From: Isoetes taiwanensis
Taxonomy: Eukaryota > Streptophyta > Lycopodiopsida > Isoetales > Isoetaceae
Reading direction: 5' to 3'
Assembly: GCA_021234155.1 (NCBI GenBank)
Contig: JAJEKV010000003.1
Span: 15,856,386 to 15,920,385, forward strand
Length of the DNA: 64,000 bases
Shown piece by piece: positions 12,283-23,243 of this stretch. The notes beneath the pieces were generated by a model. The model ran no database searches and had not been told where the DNA came from. It saw only the letters and a program-made list of their open reading frames with translations. Numbering within the stretch: position 1 is the stretch's first letter; each line of letters begins with the position of its first letter. The translations under genes and the position numbers were made by a program.

Positions 12283-12537
12283 CATATTCACACGAGGGGT
12301 GACGTAGGGCAGCGAGAGCCCTCATAATTGTATTTTGCACGTACAAAATCAACATCATATAGTATTCCGCTTGAAATCTTATAGTATTATGCGAATCTTG
12401 TTATACAGTATAGCAAATTTTGTACTTGCATACCCCACAAACGAGGAACTTTACGTACGGTGTAGATTAAGGAATAAGGGGTGAATATACCTATCCAACA
12501 GCTCTCGTTGCCCGGAGTCACCCCTCGTGTGAATATG
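12283..12537. mobile_element. 255 bp MITE with 21 bp perfect terminal inverted repeats
   Basis: The left terminus CATATTCACACGAGGGGTGA(C) at 12283-12303 is perfectly complementary to 12517-12537. The interior is AT-rich and matches the centre of the foldback at about 9735-9975 in inverse orientation, so the family has at least two copies here. No ORF. The flanks do not give a convincing target duplication. Confidence 0.75.
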
Positions 12538-12582
12538 CACCCAAACCAAAGGGGGTTTTAGGGGGATTTTAATCTAAAAGTG

Positions 12583-12865
12583 TCAAGAGGCGGACAAAGG
12601 AGGGAGTCAAGACAATAGAAGAGCAAGGACAGTTCAAGGGATAAAATGAATGAATAAAGAGGAAAAAGACAAAATGCAAGATGAAAAAGAGAGGAATAAG
12701 AGATTATAATGAAATGGATGGAATAGAAGATTGAGCAAATTGGGATAAAGGAGCTAAAGTCACAAATGCAAATGTCTAAAAAGCCCTCAAGGTCATTCAC
12801 GAGATACTAAGAATCTATGATAAAAGAGAGAATATAGGCCCTCATAAGGGCATCCATGAGAACAA
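12583..12865. repeat. Repeat R1, copy 2, right part
   Basis: Continues the R1 copy broken at 7461. It matches 3048-3345, including the AAGAATCTATGATAAA module near 12809. Confidence 0.75.
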
Positions 12866-12869
12866 CTGA

Positions 12870-15800
12870 GAACATATGAGAAAGAAGCATGCACTTACCT
12901 ACCTATGCATACACCTAGAAACAAAGCTCAAGAAACTTAGAGCAAAAAAGAAAACAGAAGCAAATGAAATGGATGGAGAAATGGGATTAAGACAAGAGGA
13001 CAAGAGCACAATAAATCAAAATATATCGAGGAATGAAAAACCAAATGAAGGGGACATCGTGAGATACATGGAGTAAGAACAAATAGAGCAATTGGTACCA
13101 CTGATGCAGCAAAGGTTGAATGGGAAAGGAAATTCATGAGGTAAAAGAAATAAAGCAAGCATAGGAAGTATCAAATGAAACTACAGACAGGAGAATGGGG
13201 AGAAACACTTTTAACTAAACCAACGAACCGTGTAATCGCAGAAATAAATTAGCGATGACTAGGAACCCCATAACCTACGGAACGAAATCAACAAATTCCA
13301 AGAGAAAAACAATGTGAAATGGACAAACAAATGAGTATCCCTCAACTAAAAAAGCTATGGTGCCAAGGACGCTACCATAGACTGCAAAGATAGAAATACA
13401 TGGAATAGCCAAGCAAAGAATTAGACATTCGACCAAAGTCACTTTATGCCCAAATGGATGCTCCCACCCTAAAGAATGAAAAATGTTAGTGAAAATGCTC
13501 ATGTGCAAATCGAACTCACCTGTAGAAAATGCAAAAACCAAAGAGCAAATTGAAATAGATAACCGTGAAAATAGTGTGTCCTAATACATCCAATTTCCAT
13601 CATGTTATCAAGGAGATATAAATCCCTGCCATTTATTAAACATGTCCAGGATTTGACAACACTTGTATGAGGTGGCATATCGCAAGTACTTGACAAGTCC
13701 AAGATGAGGGAATCAATGCATGGGTCGAACAATATCAAAACGAATCATATAGCGAATAACAAGGGGCAAACGGGATTTGACAAGTGCATGTACATATGTA
13801 TTTTACAAATGAACTACTTTAGCCGATAAAATATAACATAGAACATGCACTTAAAAAAAAAAAAATGAACCACGTAATTACCGAGATAAATGCCAGGACG
13901 TAGCAGAAGATGCATGTACACATGAACTATAGAGCTAACAATAGAATATGTAATCTAAAACAAACTACCTAGATAATGACATAAAATATGGCAAAGATGA
14001 GACTATAGTGCATGCATGGACTACAATTTCGAGGGAAATTTCCGATACCAAGCCAACTTAAGTAGAATACATCTTTTAAAAAACACCATATTAACAGAAA
14101 AACCATCGCATGATCAGGCCAGAAAAACAAAGCTAAAAGATTGAGCCAGCATAAATCCAACCTATCTTAGAACTGGGTACATGGTTATAGCACATGTATA
14201 GACGCACTACTAGAGACTAGAGAATACTCAAGGAACAAAGAAATCCGCAAGGACCTAGAGGAGGCATCCACGGAATACAATTTCAAGTAAAAGAAATATA
14301 TAAACAAATATGAGCTCAATTTAGGGCATTCGATAGCAAAAAAGCTTGAACCTATACAAGTGGTTGAGGCACCCAATGTGCTAGCCGCCAGACCGAAACT
14401 AAGATGCCAAACAACAACGAAATCTTAAAAATATAAAAGCTTATGAGAAATCAAGCCTGATATAGTTGAGTCGACAATATAAGCACCAAACACTATGTAA
14501 AATATACTTGCCTAATCCAAGATGAATGAAAAGCCATATCTCATTCTTCAATAAACATCGCCTGTTAATGCCTGGGCCTTAAGCAACCTCGTGTTGAAGG
14601 GACAAGCTAGAGCCGGAACAACCATATCCAGTGGAAAATAACCAAGCAAACCATTAAGAAAACCATGCAACACGTAAAAATTGGGTGGAATACCGGTATT
14701 AAAAAAAACCCTTAGAACCAACAACCCTCATGGGAATACCTCAAACCAAGTCTGCATCAAAGTGAAACACAAGCAAACCAAAATGCTTCCCACACCAAAA
14801 AAGCCTAACCTTTATGACCTAACAACTCGACAAGATTCATGAAACCATGTCCAAATAAACCAACCTATGCAACAAACTGAAAAAATAGGAAAACACGATA
14901 TAAGAAGAAGGATCAACTGTTCATAAAAAATACAAAAAAGCATCTAGGCTATGTTGTACCGGACCAGGAAGCATGACAACGGACCCTAGACTCAAAATGC
15001 CTCAAAAACCAATAAAGCCTTATAAAAACAAACCAAACAACCCAATCCAAGGACACCTAAAGCATCTAAGCTATGCTTTCAATCTAGAAACATAAGACCC
15101 AAGACCTTAGAATCCAATCTCATCTAACTTAAAGGACAAACTAAAAGCAAGAACTCCTTTCCAACAAAATAAGATGACATGTTTAAAACACGAAATCAAG
15201 GGACATGCACCCCAACCTATGAAGATCCAGCAAAAACAAGGGATGGACAGAGCAAGACCTCAGGCCAACATGCCAACCCTACGAGCATAAAACAAGAGGA
15301 GCAACCAAAAAGCACTATGTTATAAAAGATCCATCTCTTAGCTACCAACTACAAATAAGCCTAAGCAACATATCTTCATATAACCCACGCAAGCACTAGG
15401 CATCCAAGGAATTGATGGTATAAGACCCAAGACTGACCCTAGACTCCAAGCTCATGCACATCAACGACAACTGAACAAAGGAGAACCATCAACCAAGAAA
15501 ATTGTCATCGAAATGAATCTAATAAAAGGGGGCACACATTCCAACCTGACCAATACACGATCTCCAAAAAACAAGGGATTGATGGGCATAAACCCCGACC
15601 GACCACTCTGAGATAGAAAAGTTGAGGTGTTCGAATTTTTACAACATAAAAAGTAGGTACTAGAGTTGTGCAAGCATGGGTAAACACAACTATACATGAA
15701 TGGACGAAACTAAGAAGGTTCAAAAACAACCCTAGACCAACAAAGCATCTAAAGACATTTCTAACAACCAAGTCTGGCTCAAAGCAAGATGTACAAGCAG

Positions 15801-16025
15801 AAAAATGCACTCCACAAAAACAACTTGACAAAATAAAACAAGGCCCAAACAGAACAACCTATGCAACAATTTGGCAGACTACAAGTGCAACAAAAATCTT
15901 AAAGGCATCTAGGCAAAGTTGCATTTGCAACAAAAAGTTTCTAAGGCATCCAAGATCCAAAAAGATTAACAAACTTCCTCTCGATTCCAAGGTCCAAAAA
16001 CATTGTCAACGGTTCACAAATTTTT
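12870..16025. other. A-rich strand-asymmetric region without genes
   Basis: Over some 3 kb the plus strand has many more A than T and few G. It shows loosely recurring phrases such as GCATCTA(A/G)GC, AGACCCAAGAC and CCTAGACTC at irregular spacing. Minus-strand frames (for example 15461-15831) are by-products of the skew. I see no domain. It may be a decayed long repeat read from the minus strand. Confidence 0.4.
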
Positions 16026-16029
16026 CACC

Positions 16030-16095
16030 CATGAGTTGATGCCCACGAGATTCGAACCTGCTCAAAGATGGTGGCCCACTTGCCAGAGGCAGTTG
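16030..16095 (-). repeat. tRNA-derived SINE head (candidate)
   Basis: Read on the minus strand this contains TGGCAAGTGGGCC, an A-box-like sequence. About 20 bp further on is GGTTCGAATCT, one base off the RNA polymerase III B-box consensus. The stems of a functional tRNA do not close, so this is more likely a SINE promoter head than a tRNA gene. The body would extend into the A-rich DNA to the left. Confidence 0.4.
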
Positions 16096-16099
16096 AAAA

Positions 16100-17935
16100 A
16101 ACCAGGGAAGTCGTTTATATCCATCCATTTTTAAAATGGCATGACAAGCAAATCCGATTCCAACACTAGCTACATAGGGATTCGTTACCCTGCATGATCA
16201 GAGAAAAGCATCCACTCCAAGAGGAGCTCAAACATAAACCAGGTTCCAACTCAAAAACCGCCCTATTTCAGGTTGCAGATAAATGCAAGCAAACAAAGCT
16301 GGGTCCTGATTCATATGGCAAAAGCAGGAGATCATGCCAGGACCAGCTAGATATGTTGATGTTGGACCCCCAACTCCAGCCAGCCGAACCTAAGCAACTA
16401 CCAAATAAGGAAGGAATTTAGAATTTTGGAAAAAATTGTCAATAAAGTTTATGAATCCGGTAGAAGTGAGGATTACAGATTGCTTGAATGCCAGAAAAGC
16501 TTGTGAAGTGATGCAGAATTAATGTGAAGTGATGCAGAATTAAGAGGGAGATGTTCTAGTACTAAGTAGAAACTAAAGAAACTGCATAGAGAAGAAGGAA
16601 AAATCTAGCTAATGAAAATGACTGACATAGAAAAACTCTTTACAGCAAAAAGATTCAGCTCAAAGGAAACGCCAATGAGGAATGCAGGAAGACACAAGGC
16701 TTTTATGGGAGAAAGGGCCAAAGAAAGCTTGCGCTATAGCAGGCTTGTGCCAAAGAAAGCTTGGGTCTAAAAAGAGAGCTGGCGTTAAAACTGGCGTCCC
16801 TATCCCTAGAATGATGGTTCTTTTCTATATAAGAAGAGAACCATAGCATTATCTTATCACCCGAATATAGATGAAGAATTATTTTATTTTTCTGGCCATA
16901 AGGCTATTATCTTTTTTCACCATGATGCAACATCGAGCTACAGAAGATATCAAATTTTCTATAGAACTAGTTCCTTTACCCAGTTAAGACTTGCTGAGCC
17001 AATAATAATAGATGTTGTGGTGATCTTAGATACAGAATGCTTACAGTGAGACATTCGGAGGTTAAGCTCATAAAAGCTAGTGTTGATTGGGGTCGAGAAT
17101 TCCAAAGCCAAAACCAGAGCCGCTACATGAACTATATAAAAGAGCTATTGCTGCAAAAATTTAGTATTTACATGAATTTTTCTCTCTTCGAATCATTGAT
17201 TTAACAAGCACAGTTACCAAGTTACATGGGTCTGTAAGTGCTTGACTACTAGACTCCAATTTGAAGATTTAAAGATGATCTAAAGTTTTGTTTGATGCAA
17301 GAGACTGTTTGAGCATGCAAGTTTAATTATTTGAACAGAGTAACGTTTTCAAGATCTTATGGTTATAAGATCTTAATGTTCAAATAAGTACTGAAAAACT
17401 ACTTCCTCATGGAAGGGAACTCTCTTTCTTGTTCAAGTTAAATGGTGAAATTTAATTCGATGGTTCAAAAAGGAGACCTTTCTTGCCCAAGTTAAGGTTG
17501 GATTACCTGCTTGGATGAATAGAAAGAGGAAATATCTGGGAATGCCATGCTTGTTCAAGTGAGGGACGCATGCTTGATGGATCAACATCGGGATTATTCT
17601 TGACCAAGTGCAGAAATCGCCTTGGGGATCAGAGGAGAACATTCTCAGGGGGAACAAGATCAATCCTGAGAAGGGAAGGACTAACATACTCTTCAAAAGT
17701 TGATGAACTTTGAAAAGGAAGGTTTGATAGTTTTCTTCCAGGTTAATGGCGATCGAGGACGATCGATCGTGATAAGGAAAGGATTGTTATGGTAAGCACA
17801 TGGGAGTGGTTCACAGTGAAAGAGCTATAAGAATCTGGCAAAGCTATGTGAACATGGCCTGGTGATATAAGGGCCAAGAATATTAGTATTACACCTTGGC
17901 AGACCCTGATACTGTTATCGAATAATTGGCTTGTT
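16100..17935. other. Intergenic, no gene recognised
   Basis: A short tandem duplication (GTGAAGTGATGCAGAATTA, twice near 16505-16542) is the only structure I could see. The open frames have no motifs. Confidence 0.35.
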
Positions 17936-17939
17936 GTCT

Positions 17940-18640
17940 GCAAGCAGTGAGCATGTCTCTTACAACTTGTACACTACATTTTGCAAATCTACAGAGACTC
18001 CTAGCTACTGCAATCTCGCCCAGAGCTTTTCCTGAGGTACAATATCAAAAGCCTTGGCTAAGTCCACAAAGCAGCAATACAGTTCTCGTCGATGGTTCCT
18101 GCTGTCTTCAACAAGGGTCCGCAGTCTAAGAGATATGATCAATGGTTGAGTGCAGGAGCCTAAACTTTGCCTGCCTGATGGACCACACGTCTGTTGCCTC
18201 TGCCTAGGCCATCATCTGCTGCTCCAGAATTTCGATAAGCAGTTTTGCATACACCGAACTGATCATGATTGTTTCTTAACTGGCTCGGGAGTGTGGGTCA
18301 CCTGCCTTGTATATGGGGATCACTCTGCTAGTGGTCCAATGCATGAGGAAACCCTCCTGTAGTGCCTTGTTGAACATGGCAGTTAGTACAGTATCACGGA
18401 TGGTCTTGCCCATTTGAGCAGCTCCACCTGCATACGATCCAGATCTAGCGCTTTTCCATTTGCTAGATGTTGTAGGCCTTGGTCTAGGTTCGCCTCTGTG
18501 ATTTCTAGCACCGAGCCCTGCTCGGTGGGGATAATGCTGTCTGTGCCCTCTGAGGATCATAGAGCTGCTGCAGGTATTGTTTCCATTATTAGGGGTGATG
18601 TTCCCTGTAGGCTGTACGGGCTTTCTGAGCACCCTTTGCT
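17940..18640 (-). pseudogene. LINE reverse transcriptase fragment
   Basis: On the minus strand, frames in order give ALDLDRMQVELLKWA, then FNKALQEGFLMHWTTSRVIP followed by IYKAGDP. Next come AKLLIEILEQQM, LHSTIDHIS, LRTLVEDSR and ELYCCFVDLAKAFDIVPQEK. This is the fingers-palm part of a non-LTR retrotransposon RT, including the first catalytic-aspartate motif (FVDLAKAFD). It is cut before the FADD box and shifts frame more than once. The motifs are closer to consensus than in the relic at 0.5-1.7 kb. Confidence 0.82.
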
Positions 18641-18644
18641 AGAA

Positions 18645-21600
18645 GTTATGAGATGGCCTTTCAGGAGGAAGAACATTTCATGTTAATGGGTCGCAAGATA
18701 CCTGGCTTTCTTAGCCTTGAGAGAAAGGCGGTATTGTCTGACCATGTGCAGGCATAGAGCAGGGTTTGTGACCTAGCGGAGCCAACGTCTGTGATCATTG
18801 CACTCAACATCAAAACACTATTAGGGGGGAAGCTCGTGGGCCCGAGATCCGTGTGGCTTCTCCCAAAGCACCCTTTCCCCGAGGATGTCAATCAGCTTGT
18901 CCGTCTGTTGCTCTAGTATAGAGAATTACAAAATGCCTGCTAAGTCATCTGGGCATAAGCCTCTACATGTTCATAGGGGTGGATGGAGCGGACTACCCTT
19001 GCTATTGTTCTAGCCAATGTGGTTGCCATAACTTTTGTCTGTTGATATTTGGAGGACTAGACCGCCAGTTATACCCTCATGAATCTGAGCCTGGACAGCA
19101 TCTTACCATGTGATGTCGATGCCCCACCCTTCATGGTGGGTATAATATCGTTATTATGTATGTATTGATTTGTGTTTACATTTACACGCTCCTGCAATTA
19201 AGACGTCCCGAGGAAGATAGGAAAAAGACACATTTGTTGCTTCCACGCCAGCCTTTGAGCACCAACAAGGGGATGATGTTTAGTGGATGACCTCATGCCG
19301 ACTATGGAGGTCGCGAGGAGGGGATCTTCAACATGTATACGGCCAGGGCATCGTATAGATGAGGGGAATGTCATAAACTGAAGTGGAACCATATCCTTAT
19401 TTCATCTAATTTGCCAACCTTATCAATAACACTCTTGTCTTAGGAAATGCTGCTTCTCACACTGTTGGTAGTTGTGTTAATTTTATTCAGTATAATATTA
19501 AGTTTGCAGATGGAGGATTGTGATTAATTTGTTTGTTCTTTAGTTTGGAAATATTCTATGGTTTTGGTTTCTCTGAATTTCAACAAAAAGTCCCACCATA
19601 TGAATTTTGAAAGTTTTGCCATAAAGTTGTGCTCCTATTAGATTTAGATTTACTAATTAAGTTTCTGTGATTGTTTATAAATACCCTCAGTATCTAGAAG
19701 AGGATAAAGAAATACACTGACTGTCCCATCCCAAAGAATATAAGAAGATAAATGCTATAAAGTTTCCACCAAGTGAGCTCAAGGAAGAATTTAGACAAAA
19801 ATATGGCATGAAGATGCTATGTTGGAAGCAGTACCCTATGTCACTACTGATATAAGGTCTGAAGTTTGAGGCTTCTTGTTGCATCACTACCTAAAGAACT
19901 CTACTCAAGGTTGCACCAAGAGGTAGCACTGTGGCATTTTATGGTAGCTTCATATGGTCATCCTCCATGAGATAGATTACATTCCCTTCATATCTACAAA
20001 AAATATCAATATCCAATGGCATGCTTCACATGTCAAGAAAATATGATCAATTGTTTAGACTAAAGAACAGATGTAAAGACATCAAGGCATGTATTTGGTA
20101 AGCTTAAAAGATCCATGCAGAATAATAAAAAATTGGAATTATATTTGGCTTAAGACCTTCAAGCTGTATTAGCTGGAGCAACTATCCTTGTTGGCTCAAG
20201 TGGCTAGAAAGGTATTCATGCTTCCACATTTCTTTCTGAGATACCTCTATTTCTTTCAAAATTGAGCGGTTGCCATATATATTTGCTAGTGCACTTCCTG
20301 CAAAAAGGTGTACATTGCCTATCTGTTAATTTTATCTATAGCAGACATACTCTTAAGATTGAAACTCACATATTCACAAGACTTTGCAACGGTAGGGAAT
20401 AAAGGAATTACTCCACAGGATATTTGCTGCATATTGCTACCATATCTTGAGTAGTTTAGATGGCACTGCATGACACAATAAAACTACAACAATATTAGAA
20501 TGAACAGAGATGTATGCTTAGATGCTACTGCCTCTGTTATATTGGACAAAAATGAATTAGAAAGGTTTAAGGGGGAAAATTGGTTGTAAAAGTTAGTCCA
20601 TTATCCATTATAGAGTTCATGATTGGGAGCCGATTCTCATCTAAATAAACCCAATAGAAAGAAATACTCTATGTTGTACATATCCCTGGAAAAGCCAGAA
20701 ACTATCTCATAAAAAAAATATCCACAAAATCCAGCTCCATGTGGATTCTGGAACTGGCAGAAAACCATGGACCAAATGATGCCAGCGATGGAAGATTGGT
20801 GCAATGCTTCAAGGATCACAGCGAATTAGCTTGGAGAAAAATTTGACAACACTATAGCTTACAGATTAAATTATGACATAAAAGACCATTCTAAGGTGCA
20901 AGATAGACTCTTGATGCTAATGCTCCTCAACAGGTAAAGTAGAACAAGGTTCTTAATCAGAATGGAACAAGCTGATATAGAAATTCTACAATATACCAGG
21001 AGAATCCATGCACATATGCAACATTATGAGACGACCGATATGCACAAGAACAGAATAAACAAAAGCAAGTTTAAATTAAAAACCAAGTGTTCAAATCTTA
21101 CCTTGCCATTCAAATCTTACCTTGTTCAAATCTAAGACTCCACACTGCCATACATCTGCATTAAAAGGTTTCCTAAAAATCAGTCCTCTTCTAATCCAAC
21201 CTTGGTAACATGATCATGAACTTTCCTTCCATCTACAAGGTTTCCTTTTTTGCTGCGTTGGAGCAAAAGTCTTGCAATATCCTGTTTCGAATTTCCTCTA
21301 CTTGATCTTTAATGGCTAGCTTTGCAATATTTTGCTTCGGATTTCCATGCAGCTGAGCGTTTATGCCAGTGAAAAAGCACATTTGAGTTTTAACTTCATA
21401 GGCCTCCTCTGCAAAATGAATGATACTGCAAAATTTTCTTTTCTTGAGATAGAAACGGACAGAAAGAAGTGCGTTTGGATTTTCCCTAATTTTGAAAAAG
21501 CCCTAAACATGAAGAATGAAGCTTTTCTTCGTCAAACACCAGTGTCCGAAGAATTCTTCCTGCCAAACACGGGCGTCCAAAAATACAACAGATCAAAAGG

Positions 21601-22340
21601 CACACACAAATCGAGGCTTTATTATCATCATTTCCTGCCTGCATCAACAATATAAAACCAAGAAGCCAAAATGTGAGAGCAGAACCTTACCTCCAAGAAT
21701 AGCCGGCTTGCTTGCATTAGCCCGCAAGACAAAAAAGTTTTGCCACATTAGCTCGCAAGACAAAAATACTAGAACAATTAAAACTTGAGTTCGCAGGAGA
21801 AGTGAAAAGGAAGGGTCCGAAAGGAGAAAGCAAGAGGCTTCTCCAAGGCCTCCCTCACAATGCCACAGAGGCAGAGAAACATGTCCTGTCTACAAAGTCA
21901 AGGCTTTTTGGGCAAAGTGTGCAGAGGCGGGACTTGAAGAGAAATGGAAAAGGGTAAAGATCGGAGTGGGGACAGTTGTCGGAAGGAGGTCGCGAACTAT
22001 GCTATCAACGTGTCAAGTTTTAGCCATTTTTCTAATTTTGCTGGCCCTAGATTTCTAAAAATGATCATCGAACGGTGTAGGCTTATGCCACCTCAGATAT
22101 TGATGAGGTGGAGGTGCTACGTGGATAGGCTAGAATTGCAAGAAATGTCGTAGGCTTGGTTGGGCTGGTGTGCTAAAAAAAAAAAAAACTCCGAACCATA
22201 CTTGGATGCTAAAAACAGCCTATGCCAAAAAAAGAACTCTGGATTCACTCGATCATGATAATATCAAGTGCTTTTGTGCCCTTGTATCAATCCCACCACA
22301 GCTATCATATGTTTGGACTCCTAAACTCCCTTCCCACTCC
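18645..22340. other. Intergenic, no gene recognised
   Basis: The first few hundred bases may be more LINE 5' sequence on the minus strand. The rest is AT-rich unique-looking DNA with no supported gene. Frames at 21332-21788 (+) are moderately long but motif-free. Confidence 0.35.
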
Positions 22341-22538
22341 ATTCTGGCTCTGATGCCATGTTAAAAGAGCTTATGTATATATGAAGACAAAGATGAATAC
22401 ACCAATCAGTGGTTGATAGACTCTCAGAGACGTGAATCACTAACTAATATGGTTTAGATGTTTATATACACATCTCGACATGTACAATACTATGCTGAGT
22501 CATCTATATATAAAATACATATATATTTTATACTAACA
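22341..22538 (-). mobile_element. Copia-type 5' LTR with initiator-Met primer-binding site
   Basis: 22359-22538 (180 bp) begins TGTTA and ends TAACA on the plus strand, the inverted termini of an LTR. It carries TATATAAA-type boxes when read on the minus strand. Immediately after the LTR on the minus strand (22358 downward) is TGGCATCAGAGCC, one base from the tRNA-iMet primer-binding sequence used by many plant copia elements. No internal coding region or second LTR was seen to the left, so this is a truncated 5' end. Confidence 0.65.
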
Positions 22539-23243
22539 TGGGGCAACAAAGAACTCCTCCACTTAAAATTCATCTAACCTAGTCTTTTATCTTTTGAGGC
22601 GGCTATCTATTCATCGAGACAAAAGATGGAACCTTGAGAATGTGCATTGACTACCTTGAATAAGCACACAATTAAGAATATGCATGCATGTCTAGATGAT
22701 GTTATATATCAACTCCAAAGGGCCAAAGGCTTCTTTGTGACGGATGGTTGGGTTGCCCAACCCAACCCAACCGCTTGTCGATTAATATCACAACACATGT
22801 CGCTTCTTTTATCCCTAAAAATCATTGCCATTAACCTATCATTCTATTTTTTCACTTGCCATTCTGTCTCACTTATACACATGGGGGAGGCCACCTAGGC
22901 TATTTTTTGTAACAGAGGTCAGCTTAACCGGCAAGAAAATAGCCCAAGGGGGCTTTCCCTTAATACAAGGTCAATCTCCAATCTGGACATTATCAGATAA
23001 GAATTAAGGAAAGTTGAGTGAGCTTGCAAAATCAAATCCAAAAATTCAAGTAGATTTTTGAAGAGATTATTACATATATAAACTGCTAGTACATATAATA
23101 ATAATCTGGTATACGTTTGGGAATGTATGTAACACGTTGCAGGACGAAAATAGATATCTACTAACCAAAAAATTCAAATATTCACGTCTTAGATAAGCTT
23201 GTGTATAAAATAAGGGTATTGCTTAAGTTTGCATTTTATAAAC
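22539..23243. other. Spacer between copia LTR and FES1 gene
   Basis: Includes the 3' flank and probable 3' UTR of the FES1-like gene. No clear polyadenylation signal or other feature could be singled out. Confidence 0.35.

Larger units (their letters stand above)
7462..12582. mobile_element. 5.1 kb composite insertion splitting repeat R1
   Basis: The insertion is defined by the split R1 copy on either side. Near its left end, 7466-7600 is an inverted match to 12160-12288: GTAGCATAATGACAGGGGG on the left, and on the right the complement of the same text with minor changes. These could be long terminal inverted repeats, with a further insertion (12283-12582) at the right edge. Inside are a two-copy 350 bp tandem array, a 0.5 kb foldback element, a 326 bp duplication and a 255 bp MITE. 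No transposase motif was found. Whether this is one element or several stacked ones cannot be settled by eye. Confidence 0.5.

Noticed and set aside
16030-16095. tRNA gene on the minus strand
   Set aside because: A- and B-box-like sequences are present but the T-stem does not pair and no anticodon arm is visible.
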